Shown here: positions 1 through 8,775 of the stretch, piece by piece
Position numbering within the stretch: the first letter of the stretch is position 1
Layout of the letters: each line of letters begins with the position of its first letter
Source of the DNA: Phellopilus nigrolimitatus
Lineage: Eukaryota; Basidiomycota; Agaricomycetes; Hymenochaetales; Hymenochaetaceae
Direction: 5' to 3'
NCBI GenBank assembly: GCA_021029095.1
Contig: JAJOHG010000312.1
Span: forward strand, 1 to 29,901
Length of the DNA stretch: 29,901 nt
Made by a program: the position numbers and the translations under genes
Notes under the pieces: generated by a model
Seen by the model: the letters and a program-made list of their open reading frames with translations, nothing else
Databases searched by the model: none
Told to the model about the DNA's origin: nothing

Positions 1-149
1 AGTCGTTGGCGCCGTCAGTATCCGAAACAGAGCACACCATAGCAAAGCAGCTCACCAGCTCCTCACGCTGGCCACAACGACGAGGGATGTCCCTCGCGGG
101 CGGGAGCGGGCTCGTCTCGGAGCTCATTCGGATTACCTCAGCTGCCATG
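1..149 (-). CDS. possible N-terminal fragment of an unknown gene running off the left edge
   Basis: Reading leftwards from an ATG at 147-149 the frame stays open to the window edge, about 49 codons beginning MAAEVIRMSSETSPLPPARD. A GTGAGC splice donor near codon 33 could end the first exon. I do not recognise the protein. The frame is short, and a competing open frame exists on the plus strand (6-287), so this may be chance. Sequence to the left of the window would decide it. Confidence 0.15.
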
Positions 150-568
150 GCCAGCGAGTGTCTGAGAACTAGGCGCGCTATCGTGCTCGAGCGGGCGTTG
201 GAGTCGGTGGTGGTTTGTGGTCAAGTGTCGGACAAGCTCGTGAGCGAGCCTTTTGAGTGCGTGCGCATGTGCAGCGCCTCGTCGTGAGAGGTCGTGTAAG
301 ATGTGCCGGTTGATTGCGTGGCCTCGGGCTCGGAGTGCGACGATCATGCTGACGTTGCGTGTCGGCCTGCCGACTGCACCAGCACAGCTCGCATTCACAG
401 CAACAAAAATAAAACCAAAATGTTTCATTCCCGCATAGCAGCGACAGCACAACAGAGAAAGACAAAACAATCAAGCTAATAAACTCAGCAAATAGCACAA
501 TCTAAAGATACACCTTGAGATCGACGGGAATTCGAACAATCATTCATCATACTCGTACAATCGCTGCA
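150..568. other. intergenic stretch at the left edge, downstream of the PKA regulatory gene
   Basis: No convincing gene here. The part next to 568 should hold the 3' UTR of the minus-strand PKA regulatory subunit gene. The stretch around 400-500 is A-rich on the plus strand. Short open frames on both strands have Arg/His/Cys-rich compositions typical of out-of-frame GC-rich DNA. Confidence 0.5.
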
Positions 569-2113
569 TCAGCGAGACATCCTGCCCAGCGGTCCGTAGT
601 TGGGCCCGTAGCTCTCGCCCGCCTTGCGCTCCATTATCTCGCGCAGAGGTCCGAGCAGGCGCGTGAAGGCGGCCGCGTCAAGCGCAGCGACCTTGAGCTT
701 GGATGCGGATGGGTCTGTGCGCTGGACAGCGCTGACCGTGGCTGCGCGTGGCGAGCGGCGGAGGAGGGACAATTCTGTCAAAGGAGATGCATTAATTTAA
801 TTAAACGTAAAAATGAACACGTCTGTCGTACCTCCGAAATATTCGCCCTTGCGAAGGAGCCCGACCTTGACCTCGCGTTCGCCGTCTTCATCAGGTTGCT
901 TTTTCGTCACAACCGCCTCGCCCTCTTCCACGAAGAAGAAAGTGTCGCCCAGTTCACCCTGCTTGACCACCGTGTCGCCATCCAAGTAGACCTTCGACGT
1001 CAGCGCATCCGCGATCTTGCTCCTTTCCTCTGCAGACAGGGAAGACAGCAGAGGCACGGTCGACAGGAAGTGCTCGTACATCGTGCGGCGCCTGTGCGCC
1101 GCCTTGAGAATGATCGTGCGGAACGTGATGCGATCCACGCGCCAGAGCGTCGAATGCTCGATCGCCAGCACCGTCGCAGCGCGCGGGTGGCCGTACATCA
1201 GCGCCAGCTCGCCGAACGACATGCCAGGCGTGCACTCGGCGACCTTGCGGCCAAAGTCCGGGTGGTAGCCCGGCGCGACGAACTTGTCCCCCGCGCCCCC
1301 GTTCGCTGATTTATCAGAGTCATGCGCAGTGACCGCAGGTGGCGGGAGCGCATCGGGCTGGATGAAGCAGTGCAGCAGCCCGCTCTCGACGACGTAGAAG
1401 TACTCGCCGACGTCGCCCTGGCGGATGACGACCTCCTGCGCGGCGACGGTGATCTCCTGCATCGCGTTGAGCACGCCCGTCTCCTGCTCCTCGTCAAGGT
1501 CGCGGAAGATGAAGTTGCTCGAGATGGACGACTTGATGCGCTTCAGCTGCTCGGGCGTCTTGGGGAACACGGGCGTCGGCTCGTTCGTGTCGCTGTCGAC
1601 CATGATCGACTCGGCGCTGACGGACGTGCGGCGCGCAAGGATGGTCGCCGAGGGCTGCAGGAAGCCGCCTGGTTGGGGGGTAGGGGACAGGTGGTCGTAC
1701 CCGCCGGGCGGGAAGCCGGAGACGGGCGACATGGGGTCGATCTGCAGAGCCGGCGGGGGCGGGGGCGCATGCGCGTTTCCGAGTAGCGCGTTACCCGGGA
1801 CGTTGAGCGTGCCGAACGGACTCGCTGCGGCGGCTATGGACGGCCTGTGGTGCGGAAAGGAGTGCCTGTGCGCCGGCGAGAAGGGCGAGATGCTCGTGAG
1901 CCCGCTGGTGCCGAGGGGCGCATCGACATAGAGCTCTGCGGGCAGGTCGCGTGCTGCGGCGGACGCGCGGCGCGAGAGGACGTCACGCGTCCTTGCCCGC
2001 TGCTCCTCGAGGCGGTTCTGGAACCAGTTTGCGCAGAACTGGAGGGCGTCCTTGGGCTGCACGCGGTGGACGTCGCGCGTGAGGTCGGCGACGAGGGCGT
2101 CGAATGTTGACAT
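569..2113 (-). CDS. bcy1: cAMP-dependent protein kinase regulatory subunit
   Basis: Holds the PKA catalytic subunit inactive until cAMP binds. Two exons, complement(569..774, 832..2113), with a 57-bp GT-AG intron, give 495 aa. Residues 1-40 look like the dimerisation/docking region. RRTSVSAES at 161-169 is the inhibitor/autophosphorylation site of a substrate-type R subunit. Two cyclic-nucleotide-binding domains follow, about 200-330 and 340-475. Both phosphate-binding cassettes are intact: FGELALMYGHPRAATV (from residue 300) and FGELSLLRRSPRAATV, the second created only by the splice. Residues about 70-160 are Pro/Ser/Gly-rich linker. An insertion of roughly 30 residues rich in Pro, Ala, Asp and Gly (about 253-283) sits inside the first domain. 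The start at 2113 is the ATG directly before the docking helix; the open frame further upstream crosses the TATA region. Identification is secure; exact ends are inferred. Confidence 0.96.
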
Positions 2114-2186
2114 CAAAGCAGGAATTGTGTGGCTTTCGAAAGCTTGGACTGAGTTAGTAGGAGAATGAGATGGAGACAAGCTGAGC

Positions 2187-2194
2187 CTTTTATA
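2187..2194 (-). promoter_or_regulatory. TATA box of the PKA regulatory subunit gene
   Basis: TATAAAAG on the minus strand, about 75 bp upstream of the chosen ATG at 2113. The spacing fits a transcription start near 2160 and a short 5' UTR. Confidence 0.5.
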
Positions 2195-3154
2195 TCGGAG
2201 AATGGAGAATGGAGAATGCTGCTTGCTGGTAGTGACTGGGTACAATGGGCAACGCGTCTGGCCGCCAATCCCTTTTCCACGTGCGGCGATCCTAAAATAT
2301 TAGGTAGTCCTACTTATCAGGGGATTTATTCACCTTGGTTTCGATGCTTCACTGTAACCGCAACCACATTCACCTCTTCGTCCGAGATGACTCACTCTCA
2401 GTACAAGGAAATTATGTCCACACGACCCTTGTTTCTTTCTCCGGTCGCTTGTTCAGACTCAATACCCGGAAGCATATTCCTTATCGAGAGCCCTTTGTTC
2501 TTTTTTCCTTTTTCTTTTTCTTTCAGGCTTCAGGCGGTGACTATCCTCAGTGCTGTAGGCCAGCTTTGCCGGACCCGCGACTCGCGAGACAGCTGTGAAA
2601 CTGCTGAAGACCGGTCCTCCGAGTCTGAAGGATGATCATGACGAGTGTACATGTATACCTGTGCTCATTGAATAACAACGCGATGTCCTCTTGTCAACTT
2701 ATTCTTTACGCCGATAATGCCGACCGCGGAGAGACACGCTATCATTCAGACTATTTCTCCATGTTGCAAATGTTGTCGCAACGTGTTGCTTGCGCTGTCA
2801 CTCCTCAACGGATCATTGTTTTTGGAATTTAACTTTTCCGCTACAGTGAACCACGTGACAGGATGGAGATATGACGCGACGCGCAGTGTCGGACTCCCAA
2901 AGTCAGACGCTGCCTTTGAGAACCGCTACGGTTTCTCAAGCTCTTTTTTTGGAAACATCAAGAGCACCTGAGCTGCACCTGAACGCTACTTGTGGCTTTG
3001 ACAAAGCATATTGACTTCCAAATTCAGGTAAAGATATCCTTGGGGTTACTCCACAGTGAGTAAATCCGAGTGGTGGTGACCCCCTCGATCTGAGGGTGAC
3101 ACGCGCAACGTCACGCTGACCTCATTCGTACGGCGGGGCTCCAGCTCGATTCGC
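2195..3154. promoter_or_regulatory. divergent intergenic region between the PKA regulatory gene and the first stress paralogue
   Basis: About 1 kb without a supported gene. It should carry upstream control regions for both divergent genes. A pyrimidine-rich T tract lies near 2500-2525. A CACGTG E-box core lies near 2850. A CCCCT motif, the core of fungal stress response elements, is at 3081-3085, about 75 bp upstream of the TATA box of the paralogue gene. Short open frames here match nothing I know. Confidence 0.35.
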
Positions 3155-3162
3155 TATATAAA
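3155..3162 (+). promoter_or_regulatory. TATA box of the first tandem paralogue
   Basis: TATATAAA, about 90 bp before the ATG at 3251. The surrounding TCGCTATATAAACC is nearly the same as the box in front of the second paralogue at 5062, which suggests that the duplication kept the core promoter. Confidence 0.6.
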
Positions 3163-3250
3163 CCCTGTTATTTTCGCATTCGAGAGCCCAGAAATCACGA
3201 AATTCTTACAACCTCCACCGAGATAAAACCTCTACATTAAGAACTTCACC

Positions 3251-4062
3251 ATGTCGTACACCAACAGTGCGTTCACGCCTATTCATGCGCACCGCCCGAA
3301 CTAACCTCAATCTGCCGCAGACTTCACCAACACCAACGACACCACCGGCCGTCGTGAGGGCTTTAACGACACGCAGGGTGGCACCGACTCATACGGCACC
3401 GGCACCGGCTCGGGTGCATACGACCCCGCCAACACCGGCCTCGGCGGCTACGGCGGGAGCCAGACCGGTGCTGACACGCGCAACCAGGGCCAGGGCCAGA
3501 ACCGCAACCCCAGCAGCGGCAACCCGGGCTTCGGAGACTCGGACTCGGCGTACGCGCGCACCGACTCCGGCGCGACGTTCGCGCGGGGGCAGAGCCAGGA
3601 CCAGTTCGACAGCAACGACACGACGACGGGCACTGGCGTCAACGCCGGCGCCGGCCAGGGTTTCGGCCGCTCCAGCTCGGGCACCGGTGCGCGTGGGGGT
3701 TACGACCAGGGCCAGGTTAATGACGAGCTCGACCAGGCGCACCGCGAGGGCCAGCAGTCGCAGCAGTCGCGCGGCGATGCGTACGGCGGCGAGTCCCAGC
3801 GCGAGCGTGGGGGTGGAAAGCCGACCTTCAGCGACAAAATGCGCGGTACGCTCGAGTTTTAGGTTCATTTTTAAAAACAGAAAAAAGATGCTCATTAAAT
3901 TCGACATTAGGAAACGCGGAGAAGCTTGCAGGCTCCGTCGCAGGCAAGGGCGACTTGAAGGAGCGCGGCGAAGAGCGCAAGGTTTGTAATATGATTATAT
4001 ATCCCGTCAGATTCGTTAACTGCTGTTGGTTATAGGCTGGAGGGTTCGACGATCAGTACTAG
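3251..4062 (+). CDS. low-complexity presumed stress protein, tandem paralogue 1
   Basis: Four exons, 3251..3266, 3321..3845, 3911..3981 and 4036..4062, give 212 aa. The first exon is only 16 nt (MSYTN plus one base). The body is hydrophilic and rich in Gly, Asn, Gln, Ser, Thr and Asp, with no signal peptide or membrane segment, so probably disordered and cytosolic. The 71-nt third exon encodes the only compact part, RGNAEKLAGSVAGKGDLKER, a charged amphipathic segment like the short CsbD-like or hydrophilin-like modules of fungal stress proteins. Every intron position and phase matches the neighbour at 5176, which also shares blocks such as NPGFGDSDS.YARTD.GA.FA and GDAYGGESQRE. Function is not known; a stress or desiccation role is inference from composition and promoter type. 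Confidence 0.85.
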
Positions 4063-4206
4063 ATCCACTGGACACATTGGCGCCGGCCATAATTTGTAGC
4101 ATTAGCATGATGAAGCTCGTATATTTGTATGAGTAACTGGAAGAAACAAACGAAGTGTACTACCGTCTTGATGTATTCGAAAGCCCTATTATTTGAAGCA
4201 CAGGTG

Positions 4207-4713
4207 CTAGAGAACTATCTTGTGTGTCTGTAAGATGAATTGAAGTGTAAGAGAATACTTCTCGGGTGTATCATAATCATAAGTATGCAAACTCCTAGAA
4301 ACATAAGTGCCTTCGAGATTGAGCACTTCTAAGATAAGAGAAGAAGAGAGGTCACAATCGTGTTGTCCTTTCTCTAGTAGGTCAGAGGGGTGAGTGTCCT
4401 TGATCTCAGCAGCTACGTATCCAAAAAGAACACCAGAATCGACCCGTAATTTCACTGCGCGAAGTTGTAGTGTAGAAAGGAGAGTAGTTGTCCTGTGGGC
4501 AGCGAGACGTCGCGCCAGTATATTTTTTATTAAGAGCGTTAGGAAACGTTCAATGAGTTCAAGAAGAAAAGATAAAGACTTATCCGCCATGCGAATTTCT
4601 ATATCCACATGTACAACATACGGAATAGGAGCTTCCGTCAAAAACGTTGGAGACAAATCGGACGAGCTCAAGCGCCGATGTCGGGCTCGAGATGAAGCGA
4701 GGTGGCTCACCAT
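4207..4713 (-). CDS. doubtful hypothetical protein antisense in the spacer between the paralogues
   Basis: An intronless frame of 168 aa starts at an ATG at 4711-4713 and converges on the first paralogue. It is unusually long for this gene-free spacer and has a fairly protein-like middle (for example VHVDIEIRMADKSLSFLLEL) with leucine-rich amphipathic stretches. I recognise no family. Against it: an overlapping ATG-initiated mini-frame lies just upstream, no TATA box is seen, and a plus-strand frame of similar length overlaps. It could be a decayed gene or chance. Confidence 0.25.
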   Translation of the reverse strand: MVSHLASSRARHRRLSSSDLSPTFLTEAPIPYVVHVDIEIRMADKSLSFLLELIERFLTLLIKNILARRLAAHRTTTLLSTLQLRAVKLRVDSGVLFGYVAAEIKDTHPSDLLEKGQHDCDLSSSLILEVLNLEGTYVSRSLHTYDYDTPEKYSLTLQFILQTHKIVL

Positions 4714-5061
4714 TCTTGCATTACCCGCATCACGTGAAATGACGCGTATGGTAGACGCGCTCCGGACTTTTAAATTCAAAGCCAGACACTGCTTTAGGCC
4801 TAATAAAACTGCGCAATCACGCCACGCCGAAGTTACTCCCACACTCTGGAGCACCGAGCCATGCCTAATTTTGCAGCCTGAGCTTACTCCACATCCATAG
4901 ATTGCGCACAGCTATTTGTTCCCTTATGCATTGTTGCTCTATCCCCAAGTGGCCCAAGTGACTTCCACTGGCCATCTGTCTTGATCAAATGGTCGAAGAG
5001 CGTCATGGCCGACGTCATCATTTCTGCGGCTTGACTCTGCGTAAATAAAATCGTTGATCGC
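4714..5061. promoter_or_regulatory. upstream region of the second tandem paralogue
   Basis: No supported gene. This holds the proximal promoter of the gene at 5176. A CACGTG core lies near 4731 and a CCCCA stretch near 4943. No longer element shared with the upstream region of the first paralogue was seen by eye beyond the TATA area. Confidence 0.3.
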
Positions 5062-5069
5062 TATATAAA
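5062..5069 (+). promoter_or_regulatory. TATA box of the second tandem paralogue
   Basis: TATATAAA inside GATCGCTATATAAACC, about 107 bp before the ATG at 5176, closely matching the box at 3155. Confidence 0.6.
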
Positions 5070-5175
5070 CCACGTCTTCTTCGCGTTGAAGTGCAGACAA
5101 TCACAGTACTATCGACTTCATTCCATCAACACCTACACTTCCGCGACTTCACTCTTCCACATAAATCTCGCCACC

Positions 5176-6121
5176 ATGTCGTCCATCCAAAGTATGTATG
5201 CGTCTTCTCATGTGCCCTGCCCAAACTTATTTTCTCCTCCCGCAGACACCAACGATTACTCTAACACCGACTCGGAATCCAACGGTGCTAGGGGCGGCCT
5301 CAACAATTCGATAGGCGGTGGTACCAAGTCTTATGGCAACGGCAACGGCACCGACTCGAGCGCGTCCGACCTCGCCAACTCTGGCACCAACAATCAGAAC
5401 CAAGGCTATACCCAGAGCCCGAGTTCCGGACCTCAGGGCGGTTACGGGAACGACAACACCGACACGCAGGACCAGGGCTCCGACCAAAACTCCAACAACG
5501 TTCCTGGTGCTTACACGGACAACAACGGCCCCAGCGCCAACACGCAGGACCAAGGCTTCGACCAAAAGTCGAGCAGCGCCTTCGGCAGCAAAGGCTCCAG
5601 CAACCCTGGGTTCGGAGACTCGGACTCCTCGTACGCTCGCACCGATACCGGCGCCAAGTTCGCGGGAGGTCAGGACGGCCAGAACCAGAACCAGTTCGAT
5701 AACAACGACTCGACGACGGGCTCAGGCACGGGCACGAACGGCGCGGACGGCTTTGGGCAATCCACCAACGACTACGACTCGACGCAGCAGTCGACGCAGC
5801 AGTCGACGCAGCAGTCGAACCAGCAGTCAGGCGACGCGTACGGCGGCGAGTCACAGCGCGAGAACGCTGGCGGCAAGCCATCCTTCGGTGACAAACTTCG
5901 TGGTACGTTCGGACTCTCGATTGGTCTTTTAATACAGTCATTAAAATCGCGTCTTTAGGCGGTGCGGAGAAGCTTGCCGGTTCCGTTACGAGCAACCCCG
6001 ACTTGAAGGCGAAAGGCCAGGAGCGGAAGGTTCGTGGTTTGCATAATTTGTTCTTGTCCTAGATGCTGACGGTTGCTGGTTGCAGACTGGAGGCTTAAAC
6101 AACAACTCCGACCAGTTCTAA
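5176..6121 (+). CDS. low-complexity presumed stress protein, tandem paralogue 2
   Basis: Four exons, 5176..5191, 5246..5902, 5959..6029 and 6086..6121, give 259 aa. Exon 1 (16 nt), intron 1 (54 bp) and exon 3 (71 nt) have exactly the lengths seen in the gene at 3251, so this is a tandem duplicate. The body is Asn/Gln/Ser/Gly/Asp-rich with internal repeats (TQDQG.DQ twice, and STQQ units). The C-terminal segment GGAEKLAGSVTSNPDLKAKG is the conserved module, followed by ERK and a short Asn-rich tail. It has about 47 more residues than paralogue 1, all in the low-complexity region. There is no targeting signal. The role is unknown; a hydrophilin-like protective function is a guess from composition. 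Confidence 0.85.
5779..5826 (+). repeat. 12-bp coding minisatellite (STQQ units)
   Basis: Three perfect tandem copies of TCGACGCAGCAG at 5779-5814 and a fourth imperfect copy to 5826. They encode Ser-Thr-Gln-Gln repeats in the second tandem paralogue. The first paralogue has only a short QQSQQS stretch at the matching place. Confidence 0.9.
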
Positions 6122-6429
6122 ATTACTGTGCATCAACGTCGATTTAGCGGGATATTTGACTTTCTGTTTTCTGGTAGGATTAGGATGAATCAATTGCATG
6201 TATAGTAGCCAACAAAGCGAACAAAGTGTAGCATTGGAAACCCTACTTTTGTGTGATTGTCTGGATTTCACAGCCTAAAATGCCAAAGCAGCCGACCAGT
6301 GCAGAAATGAGCATTCAAACAAGCACCTGTCTCGTTCACAACGTGCGCGTACAAGTAGTTCGGGAAATGCTACATCTGAAGTGCCGTTGAGCGATGATAA
6401 GGTACGCGTTTCTTAGAGGCGTGATTCTT
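6122..6429. other. 3' flank of the second paralogue
   Basis: Nothing recognisable. It probably contains the 3' UTR and terminator of the upstream gene. No stem-loop or repeat stands out. Confidence 0.4.
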
Positions 6430-6509
6430 TCACCCAGGCCCCCAAGCGCATTGGCAAAGAAATGCCTCCTTGGAGCTAAGGCAGATATGTCTGACAGAAT
6501 GATTTAAGG

Positions 6510-6741
6510 AGTTTGGGTGTTGAACCTGCGTTGATGAGCTGGGTGTTCCTCTGTGAGCTCGCGCAGAGTCAGCAACTTCATTATATGAGCACTCACCAAA
6601 CAAGTCGGAAAAGTCTGGGATGTTCTTCATCCCTTGAACATTGTAGTCAGAACGGAACCTGTCGAATAGGTCCAGGTGGTCCTTTGGCCATAGGCATTTC
6701 GAGTCTCTAAACGTTGGCAAGCAAGAATAAGTCGATTTCAC
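6510..6741 (-). pseudogene. possible gene fragment, unknown family
   Basis: On the minus strand a short frame (LDLFDRFRSDYNVQG, then KNIPDFSDLF) runs into a good GTGAGT donor near 6593. Splicing out a 46-bp intron ending CACAG continues as EEHPAHQRRFNTQTP and a stop near 6510. Frame, donor and acceptor together look gene-like, but no start, promoter or family could be found. It may be the last two exons of a degraded gene, or chance. Confidence 0.2.
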
Positions 6742-6907
6742 CAGCAGAGTAAATCTCTTTCCGTTTGAACTAAACGTGAGACAGCCAAGAAACTAATATC
6801 TGTTCAATGCATGTATACATAATTTATGCCCGAAAACACAAGAATCTGAAAGGCGGCCCAGATCAGAAAGAACTCAAATATGCAAAAGAACAGAACTACT
6901 TACACTA

Positions 6908-7753
6908 TCATCTTCTCTTCTTCTGCAGCCTGACGCCTCCAATCCTAATCGGCGTCTTGTCCGTCAATCTCGTCACAACATCCCTCACGCCCTCTCCCTC
7001 AGACATCGACAACGCCTTCAGCAGTGCCATCCTGCTCTGGCCAAAGCCGTTGATAAATATTTCGAGTTTCACGTCCTCTCGGCGCGCCTGTACTTCGGCG
7101 CGTATCCTGTCAAAGATACGCAAGGCGCACTGATAGCCCGCCTCGTACGTCCCCTCACCCACGTTGCGGAAGCCGCACTGGCCGCTCGACACGCTTGCAC
7201 GCGGGTTCGCGTTCTCGTCGATGAGCGTCATCAGACAGTTGTGCTTGCGAGCAGTGACATACAGGCGGTAGTTCACGCTCGTCGACGACGACACCACGGA
7301 GCTCTGGGTCAACGGATTCATGTTCGTCCTCGCGCCGCGCCCGCCGGTCTTTTCGAAGCTCATGGGCGGAGAGTCGTCGCTTCCTGAGCCTGCGTGACCC
7401 GTGCGCCGGGGAGACGTGTACATGGGTCCGGGCGCGGCGAGCGGCGCAGGCGCGAGCCTGGGTGCTGTCGACTTCCTGTTTTTTGGCGCCTGTGGCTGGC
7501 GGTAACTAAGGAGGTCGGAAATGGTTTTCTTGTCATTTTCGTCTGTCAGGTGCTTTGCGAAGGGGTCGGATGCGGAGTCGGGCTTTCGAGCAGGGTTCTT
7601 CGTGCTGAGCGCGTCGAGGAGGGTCAGCGTCTCATTGCTTTTTTTGCTGTCGTCCGAGTAAAGACGGTGCGGCGGGGGCGCTACAGCAGGGTAAACATGG
7701 TGACTGGACGACGCCCGAGAGAAAGAGGGGATGCCGCGTTTAAGAGCAAGCAT
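6908..7753 (-). CDS. mrps11: mitochondrial small-subunit ribosomal protein uS11m
   Basis: Single exon, 281 aa. The C-terminal half (about 150-281) is a clear bacterial-type S11 domain: NYRLYVTARKHNCLMTLID, then ASVSSGQCGFRNVGEGTYEA, FINGFGQSRMALLKAL and the end TPIRIGGVRLQKKRR. S11 lies on the platform of the small ribosomal subunit and contacts the rRNA near the mRNA exit. The N-terminus (MLALKRGIPSFSRASSSHHV) is rich in Arg and Ser and lacks acidic residues, as expected for a mitochondrial presequence; about 120 residues of linker follow. The ATG at 7753 starts that presequence. The gene is head-to-head with Qcr9, 167 bp away. Confidence 0.95.
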   Translation of the reverse strand: MLALKRGIPSFSRASSSHHVYPAVAPPPHRLYSDDSKKSNETLTLLDALSTKNPARKPDSASDPFAKHLTDENDKKTISDLLSYRQPQAPKNRKSTAPRLAPAPLAAPGPMYTSPRRTGHAGSGSDDSPPMSFEKTGGRGARTNMNPLTQSSVVSSSTSVNYRLYVTARKHNCLMTLIDENANPRASVSSGQCGFRNVGEGTYEAGYQCALRIFDRIRAEVQARREDVKLEIFINGFGQSRMALLKALSMSEGEGVRDVVTRLTDKTPIRIGGVRLQKKRR

Positions 7754-7920
7754 GTGTGCAGATGCTCGAACGTCGGGCGTCGGACGACGAGTGAAGAGAA
7801 CAGTAACGCTCTGAGTTTGAGTGGTCGGCCCAAATCGGCAGTGCCCGGGTTCCCTCGCTCGTCCGCGCTCTGTCCAAAGTCTGCTCTGCCTTGTCTACAC
7901 ATTTATTCATCTCGTCCCCC
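7754..7920. promoter_or_regulatory. compact bidirectional promoter between uS11m and Qcr9
   Basis: Only 167 bp separate the two divergent start codons, so both promoters and both 5' UTRs must fit here. No TATA box was seen in either direction. Both products work in mitochondria, so shared control is plausible but inferred. Confidence 0.5.
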
Positions 7921-8324
7921 ATGGCGGTGAGTACATCTCCAAAAATGCACAAAAATATGTGACGAAATAGCCTTCTAGCTGTCAACTACGGTCTACAACA
8001 CCCTCTTCAAGAGAAACAGTCAGTCTCTTCCTCCGCTTCTCTCCGCCAACACTTTCCATCCGTGTCGAACTAGCAAGCTAAACTCTCCGTCTTTCTTCTC
8101 CTTTCTTTCCTTTACATTCAGGCGTTTTCGTCACTGGCGTCTTTGCGACCGCCTTCGGGTTCGGAATAGGCTTTGACCTCGCCGTCAACTCTTTCTGGGA
8201 CCGCTGGAACCAAGGCGTGAGTCCGCTAGTTCTGGCTTGACGTGGACAACGGTAATGATAACAAGGCACTTCGCAGAAACAATGGAAGGACATCCGTAGT
8301 AAATACGTCGAGCAGGAGGAATAA
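7921..8324 (+). CDS. QCR9: cytochrome bc1 complex (complex III) subunit 9
   Basis: Four small exons, 7921..7926, 7979..8018, 8122..8216 and 8277..8324, give 62 aa. Exon 1 is just two codons (Met-Ala). The product contains VYNTLFKRNSVFVTGVF, a single membrane helix through GVFATAFGFGIGFDLAV, then FWDRWNQGKQWKDIRSKYVE. This matches the fungal Qcr9 pattern (LYKTFFKRN near the start, NKGKLWKDV near the end) and the usual length of 55-66 aa. Qcr9 is a small inner-membrane subunit needed for a stable bc1 complex in the respiratory chain. Introns are 52, 103 and 60 bp. No single continuous frame covers the gene, so simple gene finders are likely to miss it. It is divergent from uS11m. Confidence 0.93.
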
Positions 8325-8775
8325 GATGCTGGGCGCTGTGACTTGTCGCTGTCGTTGTGCTGAATCGAGGCTGGGTTCACGCGAATTGTCGGCCGTTCAC
8401 ATATCGGACCGTAGGAAATGTACCCATTGCGCTTCAGAGTTTGACGACCAATAGAGCTCATAAACCAGACGGTTGCGCACAAAGTCCGAACGTTTGAGAC
8501 TGAAGCAGATTTATCGGCTGGACACGCGTGTATACATGACTTTCATAGTTGCAGGTTTAAAAAAATGCAGGTCTAAGATTAACTTGAGGGGAAAGGGAAA
8601 ATGACATTGAATGAGAGGGACATGGAAAGAATAAAGAAAATGAGCAAAAATGCACAACAAGATACTAGAAAGAAAGATGTCGAGGAATGATGAGTGCACT
8701 ACTGAAGCAGCTACTATGGAACAATGTACAAGAGACAGAGAGACCGTTGAGTAAACGGCCGAAAATGAGTGTCGC
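8325..8775. other. convergent spacer between Qcr9 and Kcs1
   Basis: About 450 bp holding the 3' ends of two converging genes. The centre (8560-8700) is purine-rich on the plus strand. No gene or repeat is supported. Confidence 0.5.

Noticed and set aside
515..2110. Long plus-strand frames, including a 264-codon one at 515-1309
   Set aside because: They lie antisense to the well-supported PKA regulatory subunit and are rich in Arg/Ala as expected for GC-rich shadows.
3267..3989. A 240-codon plus frame and a 172-codon minus frame over the first paralogue
   Set aside because: Thr/Ala/Arg-rich out-of-frame readings of low-complexity codons; the spliced frame has conserved blocks shared with the neighbour.
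5300..5995. Minus frame of 231 codons over the second paralogue
   Set aside because: Arg/Cys/Ser-rich antisense shadow of the repeat-rich gene.
7394..7930. Plus frame of 178 codons across the uS11m start and promoter
   Set aside because: Antisense to a clear ribosomal protein gene and without recognisable motifs.
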